Source: JACPAB01 sp964366725 (GTDB lineage: Bacteria > Patescibacteriota > Minisyncoccia > 2-02-FULL-40-12 > GWA2-44-9). From it: a stretch of 5,646 nucleotides of DNA. The position numbers and the translations under genes are program-made. The DNA is taken from contig CAYIUL010000034.1 in assembly GCA_964366725.1 (NCBI GenBank), positions 1-5,646 on the forward strand, written 5' to 3'. Numbering within the stretch: the stretch's first letter is position 1; each line of letters begins with the position of its first letter. The notes beneath the pieces are model-generated. The model searched no databases and was not told the origin of the DNA. It saw only the letters and a program-made list of their open reading frames with translations. Shown here in pieces: positions 1 through 5,187 of the stretch.

Positions 1-2
1 CG

Positions 3-2108
3 GATATTAAAAATTTCATTTATTGCAAGAAAATTATCGAGGACATGACCAAGGCATTGAGGCGGGCCGGGATAAAGGATTCTATCGAAGCCGATATTTT
101 TGACCCCTACACTTTGCTTCCGTATCAGAACGCCAACAATTCAGTCAGGGTTTCGGATGAGTTCATGCAGGCAGTTCTTACCGACGGAACGTGGGATCTG
201 AAAGCCGTCACCAACGGAGAAACCATCGAGCGTCTCAAGGCCAGGGAAATAATGGCCTGGATCGCGGATGCCGCTTGGCACAGCGCCGACCCGGGAATGC
301 AATACGATACGACAATAAACGATTGGCACACCTGTTCCAATACCGGCCCGATCAATGCTTCCAATCCATGCTCAGAATATATGCATCTGGACAACAGCGC
401 TTGCAACCTGGCTTCATTGAACCTTTTGAAATACATGACCCAGGATGGTGGATTCAATGTCGAGTTGTTCAAGAGGGTCGTGGATACGATGATAACATCG
501 ATGGATATTTTGGTTGACAACTCTTCTTATCCGACCCCGAAAATAACCGAAAATGCCCGCAATTATCGCGAACTCGGCCTGGGATACGCCAACCTGGGAG
601 CGCTGCTTATGGCGCTGGGGCTTTCTTACGACTCGGAAAAAGGGAGAGCCGTCGGCGGACAGGTCACGTCGCTTCTTTGCGGGCAGGCATACAGGATATC
701 GGCGATACTCGCCGATATCAGAGGTCCGTTTGCCGGATATGAACTGAACAAACAGCCGATGCTCGGGGTTTTGGCCAAACATTTGGAAGAAGCGGAAAAA
801 CTTCATACGACCTCGAGGACCCTCGGACTTGATGAGGGAGAGCTTGGAGACGCCGCTTTGAATGTTTGGCGGGAGGCGTTGGAACTCGGCCAGAAATACG
901 GAGTGAGAAATTCCCAGGCCACTGTTTTGGCTCCGACGGGAACCATAGCTTTTTTGATGGATTGCGACACGACCGGAGTCGAGCCCGACTTGGCGACTGT
1001 CAAATATAAGAAACTTGTAGGCGGAGGGATATTAAAGCTTGTGAATAGCCAGGTCCCCCAAGCGCTTACCCGTCTCGGTTACACCGACGAACAAATAAAA
1101 GGAATAGGCGACTACTTGTTGGACAAGGGCACCATTGAAGGCGCTCCTCAGCTTAAAGACGAACATCTTCCGGTTTTCGACTGCTCGTTCAAAGCCGAGA
1201 ACGGCCAAAGGAGCATTCATTATATGGGACACTTGAAGATGATGGCTGCTGCCCAGCCGTTTGTCAGCGGCGCTATTTCCAAAACGGTAAATCTGCCTGA
1301 GGACGCGACCAGGGATGATATAAAAAATGTTTTCATTGAGGGCTGGCGGTTGGGATTGAAAGCCATTGCCGTATACAGAGACGGTTCAAAGTTGCTGCAG
1401 CCGTTAAGTACAAAAAAAGAAGAAAACAACGCTTTTGTCGAGAAGGTGAACGGATACACCAGGATAAAACTTCCCGACGAAAGGCCGTCCATTACGCATA
1501 AATTCTCTGTTGGCGGATTTGAGAGCTATCTGACCGTAGGGTTTTATCCGGACACAATGAAACCGGGAGAAACCTTCATTACCACGGCCAAAGAGGGAAG
1601 CACTGTTTCTGGTCTGTTCGACACCATCGCTACGCTCATCTCAATGTGTTTGCAATCCGGGATACCGCTCAAAACCCTGGTGAGAAAATTCAAAGACATG
1701 AGGTTTGACCCTTCCGGATTTACCAATAATGAAAAAATTCCGATGGCCAAATCCGTAATCGATTATGTGTTCAGGTATCTTGGGATGAAATATTTGAGCC
1801 CGGAGGACAAGGAAGAGATATTTGGTCCGGAACACGTCCACACGGAGGAGCCGGTTGCGGTGGCGGCAATGCAGAATGATAAAAAAGACCAATCTTCCAA
1901 GACCGATGTTCTGTTGGCCGGACTAATCTCCAAACAGCCGGAGATTAAAGCCAACCCCGCCCTTGCGGGCAAGGGCGGGGCCAACGGCAAAAGCAGCGCC
2001 GTGATAGCGCACGCTCCGATATGCAATCAATGCGGGACGCTGATGATAAGGGCGGGCTCGTGTTATTCATGCCCAAATTGTTTCGCCACGACAGGCGTTT
2101 GCAATTAG
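3..2108 (+). CDS. nrdJ: Vitamin B12-dependent (class II) ribonucleotide reductase, C-terminal ~700 residues (5' partial)
   Basis: Reduces ribonucleotides to deoxyribonucleotides using adenosylcobalamin to make the active-site thiyl radical; cytoplasmic. The reading frame is open to the window edge, so the ATG at 45 is internal and the N-terminal part, including the first redox cysteine, is missing. Residue numbers here count from that internal Met. NPCSE at 107-111 is the catalytic Asn/Cys/Glu triad (thiyl Cys109, Glu111); Cys120, eleven residues on, fits the second redox cysteine of class II enzymes. APTGTI near 296-301 is the conserved substrate phosphate-binding segment. About 475-600 (from RPSITHKFSVGG) is the C-terminal extension typical of NrdJ. 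A low-complexity linker (~610-655) leads to a Cys-rich tail with Cys660, 663, 673, 676, 679 and 686, fitting the zinc-ribbon/redox-shuttle tail. The linker carries an in-frame palindromic insertion (separate entry). The stop is TAG. Family assignment is very secure. Confidence 0.96.
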   Translation, partial: DIKNFIYCKKIIEDMTKALRRAGIKDSIEADIFDPYTLLPYQNANNSVRVSDEFMQAVLTDGTWDLKAVTNGETIERLKAREIMAWIADAAWHSADPGMQYDTTINDWHTCSNTGPINASNPCSEYMHLDNSACNLASLNLLKYMTQDGGFNVELFKRVVDTMITSMDILVDNSSYPTPKITENARNYRELGLGYANLGALLMALGLSYDSEKGRAVGGQVTSLLCGQAYRISAILADIRGPFAGYELNKQPMLGVLAKHLEEAEKLHTTSRTLGLDEGELGDAALNVWREALELGQKYGVRNSQATVLAPTGTIAFLMDCDTTGVEPDLATVKYKKLVGGGILKLVNSQVPQALTRLGYTDEQIKGIGDYLLDKGTIEGAPQLKDEHLPVFDCSFKAENGQRSIHYMGHLKMMAAAQPFVSGAISKTVNLPEDATRDDIKNVFIEGWRLGLKAIAVYRDGSKLLQPLSTKKEENNAFVEKVNGYTRIKLPDERPSITHKFSVGGFESYLTVGFYPDTMKPGETFITTAKEGSTVSGLFDTIATLISMCLQSGIPLKTLVRKFKDMRFDPSGFTNNEKIPMAKSVIDYVFRYLGMKYLSPEDKEEIFGPEHVHTEEPVAVAAMQNDKKDQSSKTDVLLAGLISKQPEIKANPALAGKGGANGKSSAVIAHAPICNQCGTLMIRAGSCYSCPNCFATTGVCN
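695..719. repeat. Perfect 10-bp inverted repeat inside nrdJ
   Basis: GATATCGGCG (695-704) and CGCCGATATC (710-719) are exact reverse complements separated by five bases. The stretch encodes part of a normally conserved NrdJ helix (around AYRISAILADIRGP), so it is not an insertion. It may be a coincidence of codon choice or an mRNA hairpin. The repeat is certain; any function is unknown. Confidence 0.5.
1950..1985. repeat. REP/MITE-like palindrome inserted in frame in nrdJ, with 6-bp flanking direct repeats
   Basis: Arms CCCCGCCCTTG (1955-1965) and CAAGGGCGGGG (1970-1980) are perfect reverse complements around a CGGG loop. The hexamer GCCAAC lies on both sides (1950-1955 and 1980-1985), exactly 30 nt apart. 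Removing one 30-nt unit (the 24-bp core 1956-1979 plus one GCCAAC) restores a continuous frame, Lys-Ala-Asn-Gly-Lys, so the element adds ten codons (Pro, Ala, Leu, Gly and Lys rich) to the linker before the zinc-binding tail. It is far more GC-rich than its flanks. The palindrome and direct repeat are seen directly; origin as a small mobile palindrome is inferred. Confidence 0.7.
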
Positions 2109-2130
2109 TAAAATTAAAATCGATAGTTTA

Positions 2131-2165
2131 AAAAGGAAGGAGGGCGATCCTTCTTTCTTTTTATT
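2131..2165 (+). terminator. Probable rho-independent terminator of nrdJ
   Basis: AAGGAAGGA (2133-2141) pairs with TCCTTCTTT (2148-2156), nine pairs including one G-U, across a six-base loop. An A-run precedes it and CTTTTTATT follows. It begins about 23 nt after the nrdJ stop and ends 3 nt before the comEC ATG. The purine-rich left arm (AAGGAGGG-like, 2137-2144) also resembles a Shine-Dalgarno but lies about 25 nt from the ATG, too far for normal use. The stem is only moderately stable, so it may be leaky and let nrdJ transcripts reach comEC. Confidence 0.6.
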
Positions 2166-2168
2166 GAA

Positions 2169-3578
2169 ATGCACAAGTCCCGAATACTATTTTTTCTTCT
2201 TGTGGCGTTCGCGGCAGGCGTTCTGACCGCTTCCCTTGTCCGGATATCATACGAATTCATATTCATTTTGCTGATTATCGGCATTAGCGCGCTGGCTGTT
2301 TTTGGTTACCAGAGAACTTACTCGTGGAAGGGTTTGTTCGCAAGCGTCTTCTTTTTAGTTTTTATTGTCGGAATGGCGAGGTTTACCTATGTGGACCTTG
2401 CGAACGGGACTTTGGTCCAGTTTGCCGACAGATACGCCGGCGAAAAACCCGTTCCAGTTATATTGGAAGGGTATGTGAACGAAGAGCCGGATATCAGTGC
2501 CCGAACTACGAGATTTGATTTCAAGGTAAAAGAAATTGTTCTTCCCGACAGGACTTTGTCCATAAACGAGAAAACCGTTGTTACCGCCAACGGAGCGTTA
2601 TTTTATAACATGGGAGAAACTCTAAGGATCGAGGGGGCCGTGTCCAAACCCCGGAATTTTGAAGACGATTTCGATTACGCGGGCTATTTAAAAAAAGACG
2701 GGATAAAAACGGTCGTTCTGTTCCCGAAAATATCTGAAACAGGGAGTGTTAAAATGGGATCTCTGGAAAACCATTTGCTTAACTTCAAGAAAATCGTTTT
2801 TGCCGCGAGGTCTTACTTTGAAAATTCAGTGAATAAATCGATGACCGAACCCAACGCGGCATACATAAACGGGATACTTTTGGGTTCAAGGCAAAACATC
2901 CCGGACGATCTGAAAGAGGCCTTCAATAAAACGGGAACTACGCACATTCTCGCCATTTCCGGCTATAACATAATGATAATCGCCAGCGCTTTGCTGGCGG
3001 GGCTCGTGTTCATTATGAAGAGGCGAAAGGCGTTCTGGGTTTCGGTGGCGGCAATATTTGTTTTTACCATAATGACCGGAAGTTCTTCGTCTGTGGTTAG
3101 GGCCTCTATTATGGGACTTACGCTTCTTTTTGCCCAGGGCTACGGCAGGATGTATAGCGCCAGGAACTCCATAGTTCTGGCAGGGGCGGCTATGGTGTTC
3201 ATTAACCCGTTCATTTTGGTTTTTGATATTGGTTTTCAGTTGTCTTTCTTGGCGGTGTTGGGTTTGGTGTATCTTTATCCATTTTTGCAAAAGAAGTTAG
3301 ATAAATGGCCGCCGCTTTTTGGGGTCAAGGATTCTTTTCTCACCACGATCTCCGCTCAGGCATTTGTGGGAATTCCGATAATCCTTTATTTCGGGAGGTT
3401 CTCTTGGGCCTTTCTGCCGGCCAACATTCTTGTTCTTCCGCTTGTTCCATTTGCAATGCTTTTCGGTCTTATTGCCGGGCTTGGGCAGATGCTTTTGCCC
3501 GCTTTCGGTTCGGTGGTTTCCATACCGGCTTGGGCGATAACAACTTATCAAATATGGGTTATAAAATTATTGTCCTAA
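2169..3578 (+). CDS. comEC: ComEC/Rec2 DNA-uptake channel, N-terminal membrane half (split gene)
   Basis: Inner-membrane protein of natural transformation, thought to pass single-stranded DNA into the cytoplasm. Of 469 residues, about 1-75 hold three hydrophobic helices (DUF4131-type N-terminus). About 85-205 is a soluble, beta-rich OB-like section containing EGYVNEEPDI and LRIEGAVSKP. About 225-469 is the polytopic Competence domain: NGILLGSRQNIPDDLKEAF, then the hallmark GTTHILAISGYN (His259, Ser264, Gly265), SSSSVVRAS near 305, and DIGFQLSFLAVLGL. Full-length ComEC proteins are about 750 residues with a C-terminal metallo-beta-lactamase domain; here the frame stops (TAA) just after the last helices, and that domain is the next, overlapping gene. 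The two halves total 752 residues. The ATG was chosen because a hydrophobic N-terminus follows at once; no well-spaced Shine-Dalgarno precedes it. Family call secure; activity inferred. Confidence 0.92.
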   Translation: MHKSRILFFLLVAFAAGVLTASLVRISYEFIFILLIIGISALAVFGYQRTYSWKGLFASVFFLVFIVGMARFTYVDLANGTLVQFADRYAGEKPVPVILEGYVNEEPDISARTTRFDFKVKEIVLPDRTLSINEKTVVTANGALFYNMGETLRIEGAVSKPRNFEDDFDYAGYLKKDGIKTVVLFPKISETGSVKMGSLENHLLNFKKIVFAARSYFENSVNKSMTEPNAAYINGILLGSRQNIPDDLKEAFNKTGTTHILAISGYNIMIIASALLAGLVFIMKRRKAFWVSVAAIFVFTIMTGSSSSVVRASIMGLTLLFAQGYGRMYSARNSIVLAGAAMVFINPFILVFDIGFQLSFLAVLGLVYLYPFLQKKLDKWPPLFGVKDSFLTTISAQAFVGIPIILYFGRFSWAFLPANILVLPLVPFAMLFGLIAGLGQMLLPAFGSVVSIPAWAITTYQIWVIKLLS

Positions 3579-4405
3579 TTTGCCTTCTTGTCCTTGCCGT
3601 ATCTACGGCCAATTCCGCTTCCCAAAAAGACGGCCTTTTGAAAATATATTTTCTTGATGTCGGGCAAGGGGACGCGATATTCATCGAAGCGCCGAACGGA
3701 AATCAGGTTTTGATAGACGGCGGGCCGGATAACAGCGTTCTTTCGGAATTGGGCAGAGTAATGCCTTTTTACGACAAAAACATTGATGTAGTTCTTATGA
3801 CCCACTCCGATGCGGACCACGCAGCCGGACTAGTGGAAGTATTGGACCGATACGATGTAAAGAATATCATTTACTCCGATATAATCAGGAAATCTTCTTT
3901 GTATAAGGCCTGGCAAGAGGCGGTGGTCAAAGAAGAAGCAAGTGTAATTGAACCAGTGGCAGGCAGAACAATAGATCTTGGGAACGATGCAACCATAACC
4001 ATACTTCATCCGGCAGAATCATTGTCGGGAAAAGTTATGGAAAAAGTGAACAATAATTCGGTGATCGCTATGCTCACATACGGAGAAACCGAGGTTCTGT
4101 TGACAGGTGATATCGAAGCCAAAACAGAGAGGCAGATAATATTAAGCGAGGCAGATATCGATGCCGATATTTTAAAAGTTGCCCACCATGGTTCTAAGAC
4201 ATCTACAACCGAAGAATTCTTATCTGCCATATCACCGCAAGTTGCCGTTATCCAGGTTGGAGCCAAAAACAGATATGGGCATCCAACAAGAGAGGTTTTG
4301 AAAAGATTGGAGAACTATGATATAAAATATTATCGCAACGATTTAGACGGGACGGTTAAGTTGGTTAGTGATGGTAAAAATTATCAAATAATAACAACAA
4401 ACTAA
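3554..4405 (+). CDS. comEC: ComEC C-terminal half: membrane-anchored metallo-beta-lactamase-fold hydrolase
   Basis: Resembles the extracytoplasmic MBL domain of ComEC, proposed to be a nuclease that degrades the non-transported DNA strand. From the ATG at 3554 it is 283 residues. Residues 5-19 are one hydrophobic segment, a signal peptide or anchor. LKIYFLDVGQGD (29-40) and VLIDGGPDN open the MBL fold. THSDADH gives metal ligands His84, Asp86, Asp88 and His89; TGDIEAK gives Asp186; VAHHGSKTS gives His211/His212; YGHP gives His243. All the metal-binding motifs seem intact, so this is not a decayed fragment. The frame is open upstream inside comEC, but that part is antisense-like shadow coding; the ATG at 3554 places the hydrophobic segment exactly at the N-terminus. 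It overlaps the channel gene by 25 nt in the -1 frame with no clear Shine-Dalgarno, suggesting translational coupling. Alternative: a secreted MBL hydrolase with another substrate. Confidence 0.88.
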   Translation: MGYKIIVLICLLVLAVSTANSASQKDGLLKIYFLDVGQGDAIFIEAPNGNQVLIDGGPDNSVLSELGRVMPFYDKNIDVVLMTHSDADHAAGLVEVLDRYDVKNIIYSDIIRKSSLYKAWQEAVVKEEASVIEPVAGRTIDLGNDATITILHPAESLSGKVMEKVNNNSVIAMLTYGETEVLLTGDIEAKTERQIILSEADIDADILKVAHHGSKTSTTEEFLSAISPQVAVIQVGAKNRYGHPTREVLKRLENYDIKYYRNDLDGTVKLVSDGKNYQIITTN

Positions 4406-4406
4406 A

Positions 4407-4883
4407 ATGGCAAACACATTTCAAAAAACATTAGTAATTTTAAAACCCGATGCTATTCACCGGGGGATAGTCGGCGAAGTATTAGACAGGTTTGAGCAGA
4501 AAGGAATAAAAATAGTCGGTACTAAAATGATGAAGATGACCGATCTTCTTTTAGACAAACATTACGCCCAGCACAAGGGCAAGCATTTTTTGCCCAATCT
4601 TAAAAAATTTATGAAATCATTACCGGTAATTCTTGTAGTTTTTGAAGGTTTGGACGTAGTTAGGGTTGTAAGAAGTATGTGTGGACCGACAGATGGCAAA
4701 AATGCGCCACCCGGCACAATAAGAGGGGATTACAGCATGTCCACATCAACCACGATTATTCATGCCTCCGAAGATTTAAAAGCGGCAAAAAGAGAAATAA
4801 ACATATTCTTTAAAAAATCAGAAATTTTTAATTATAGACGACCCGATATCCACTTCTTTTATGCCGAGGATGAGGTAAAATAA
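4407..4883 (+). CDS. ndk: Nucleoside diphosphate kinase
   Basis: Transfers the gamma-phosphate between nucleoside tri- and diphosphates through a phosphohistidine; cytoplasmic. At 158 residues it is slightly longer than typical bacterial Ndk (~140), owing to a segment after the catalytic site and a charged tail. Key residues are in place: Lys13 in LVILKPDAIHRG, Tyr53, Phe61, Arg89, Thr95, Arg106 in PGTIRGDY, catalytic His119 and Glu130 in AAKREI. The usual active-site NxIHGSDS reads TIIHASED, so the Asn three residues before the His is Thr116 and Gly is Ala120. The ATG follows the preceding TAA after one base, and the upstream sequence (CAACAAACTAAA) has no Shine-Dalgarno, so reinitiation or coupling is likely. 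Codons are visibly more A/T-rich than in nrdJ and early comEC. Ndk would supply NTPs and dNTPs, complementing NrdJ. Confidence 0.95.
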   Translation: MANTFQKTLVILKPDAIHRGIVGEVLDRFEQKGIKIVGTKMMKMTDLLLDKHYAQHKGKHFLPNLKKFMKSLPVILVVFEGLDVVRVVRSMCGPTDGKNAPPGTIRGDYSMSTSTTIIHASEDLKAAKREINIFFKKSEIFNYRRPDIHFFYAEDEVK

Positions 4884-4942
4884 GATTAGGCCCCTATTTT
4901 GTTATCAAGCTTTAGAACAGTAATTTTATAAGGGATTCTTAT

Positions 4943-5017
4943 ATGACGATAACCCCGTGGGGTTATCCTGCGGAAACCCACTATGCCTCGCCGAAAGGTG
5001 AGCCACAAAAATACTGA
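4943..5017 (+). CDS. Candidate 24-residue small ORF (very tentative)
   Basis: ATG at 4943 opens a 24-codon frame ending in TGA, with peptide starting MTITPWGYPAET and ending KGEPQKY. AAGGGA (4930-4935) is 7 nt upstream and could serve as a Shine-Dalgarno; TATAAG (4927-4932) could serve as a -10 giving a nearly leaderless message, though no good -35 is seen. The peptide has no membrane segment or motif I recognise. The same bases form RNA hairpins that could hide the start, so this may be an accident within a structured RNA. Confidence 0.15.
   Translation: MTITPWGYPAETHYASPKGEPQKY
4948..4967. promoter_or_regulatory. GATAACCCC-GT-GGGGTTATC dyad (operator-like or RNA hairpin)
   Basis: Two exact 9-bp inverted arms are separated by two bases. 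Such close symmetry fits a dimeric protein-binding site as well as a hairpin with a small loop (the innermost pair would open). It lies 15 bp downstream of a TATAAG -10-like hexamer. No regulator gene is present in the window to pair it with. Symmetry is certain, role unknown. Confidence 0.3.
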
Positions 5018-5044
5018 AGACTTGGCCAATAAGAAAGGGGCTCT

Positions 5045-5081
5045 AACAAAAACCACCCAATCATCTCGGGTGGTTTTTGTT
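5045..5081. terminator. Strong bidirectional intrinsic terminator
   Basis: AACAAAAACCACCC (5045-5058) and GGGTGGTTTTTGTT (5068-5081) are perfect 14-bp inverted arms around a nine-base loop. A-rich and T-rich outer halves give a U-run after the GC-rich stem on both strands; the plus-strand tail (TTTTTGTTTTGTTG) is the better one. It sits between the rightward comEC-ndk block and the leftward hypothetical gene and tRNA-Pro block, so it can end both. Confidence 0.88.
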
Positions 5082-5090
5082 TTGTTGCTT

Positions 5091-5110
5091 GCGCTGAACT
5101 TGTTGAAGTG
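5091..5110. repeat. Degenerate short dispersed-repeat-like sequence abutting the tRNA 3' end
   Basis: GCGCTGAACTTGTTGAAGTG differs at two positions from GCGCTGAGCTTGTCGAAGTG, which from memory belongs to a short palindromic sequence scattered in intergenic regions of many bacterial genomes, including CPR. It contains a small hairpin (ACTT/AAGT) and ends exactly where the tRNA begins. Only one copy is in the window, so repeat status is inferred. Confidence 0.3.
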
Positions 5111-5181
5111 TCGGGCTGCCGAGATTTGAACTCGGACTAAATCCACCCCATGGACTCGTGCTACCGTTACACTACAGCCCG
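5111..5181 (-). tRNA. tRNA-Pro (anticodon GGG)
   Basis: The minus strand folds into a complete 71-nt cloverleaf: acceptor CGGGCTG/CAGCCCG, T8 and A9, D stem GTGT/GCAC (last pair T-G) with loop AACGGTA, anticodon stem AGTCC/GGATT with loop ATGGGGT, four-base variable region, and T arm CCGAG/CTCGG with loop TTCAAAT. Anticodon GGG is at 5147-5149, followed by G37. The C1-G72 pair and A73 discriminator are characteristic of bacterial tRNA-Pro. CCA is not encoded: CAC follows A73. The 5' end is 6 nt past the stop of the upstream minus-strand gene, so it is probably cut from a shared transcript by RNase P; the terminator at 5045-5081 follows. Confidence 0.95.
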
Positions 5182-5187
5182 AATTTT

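Larger units (their letters stand above)
4889..5042 (+). ncRNA. Possible structured RNA in or beside the ndk 3' UTR
   Basis: The ~160 nt between ndk and the terminator carry no confident gene but several helices. The ends can pair: GGCCCCT (4889-4895) with AGGGGCT (5036-5042), and past a one-base bulge TTTT (4897-4900) with 5032-5035. Inside are TATAAG/CTTATA (4927-4943), the 9-bp GATAACCCC/GGGGTTATC (4948-4967), a GAAA-tetraloop hairpin CTCGCC/GGTGAG (4987-5002), and palindromic TTGGCCAA (5022-5029). GTGGGGTT (4957-4964) could instead pair with AAACCCAC (4974-4981), excluding the 9-bp hairpin. The terminator starts 3 nt later. I cannot match it to SRP RNA, tmRNA, RNase P RNA, 5S or a riboswitch I know. 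It could be a stand-alone small RNA, an ndk 3' UTR element, or chance folding. Confidence 0.3.

Noticed and set aside
45..47. ATG at 45 as the start of nrdJ
   Set aside because: The frame is open to the window edge and the upstream residues continue NrdJ-like sequence. Starting here would remove the N-terminal half of the catalytic fold and the first redox cysteine.
2981..2999. CGCCAGC/GCTGGCG hairpin inside comEC
   Set aside because: The 7-bp stem falls in a conserved Ala/Leu-rich membrane helix and is short enough to be chance.
3305..3553. Upstream extension of the MBL gene frame by 83 codons
   Set aside because: It lies wholly inside the conserved membrane segments of comEC in another frame and gives an unlikely peptide. 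The ATG at 3554 puts the hydrophobic segment at the N-terminus.
3561..3569. Programmed -1 frameshift heptamer at the comEC split
   Set aside because: ATA-AAA-TTA does not match X XXY YYZ: the AAA codon can re-pair after slipping but the TTA codon cannot. Independent initiation at 3554 is simpler, so I mention slippage only as an alternative.
5014..5036. Hammerhead-ribozyme-like core (CTGAAGA followed by GAAA)
   Set aside because: The bases between the two boxes do not form a stem II placing them correctly; TTGGCCAA is a loopless palindrome. There is no matching stem I or III with a cleavage site.
4884..5044. SRP RNA, 5S rRNA, tmRNA or RNase P RNA
   Set aside because: The signature sequences I know for each (for example the SRP GGAAGCAGCC region or the RNase P GAGGAAAGUC segment) are absent on both strands.
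4983..5129. 48-codon ORF starting MPRRKVSHKN on the plus strand
   Set aside because: It reads through the strong terminator and into the antisense of tRNA-Pro, has no Shine-Dalgarno, and its second half is just the translated terminator.
4886..5146. 86-codon minus-strand ORF in the intergenic region
   Set aside because: It runs through the terminator and part of the tRNA gene, and its composition is not protein-like.
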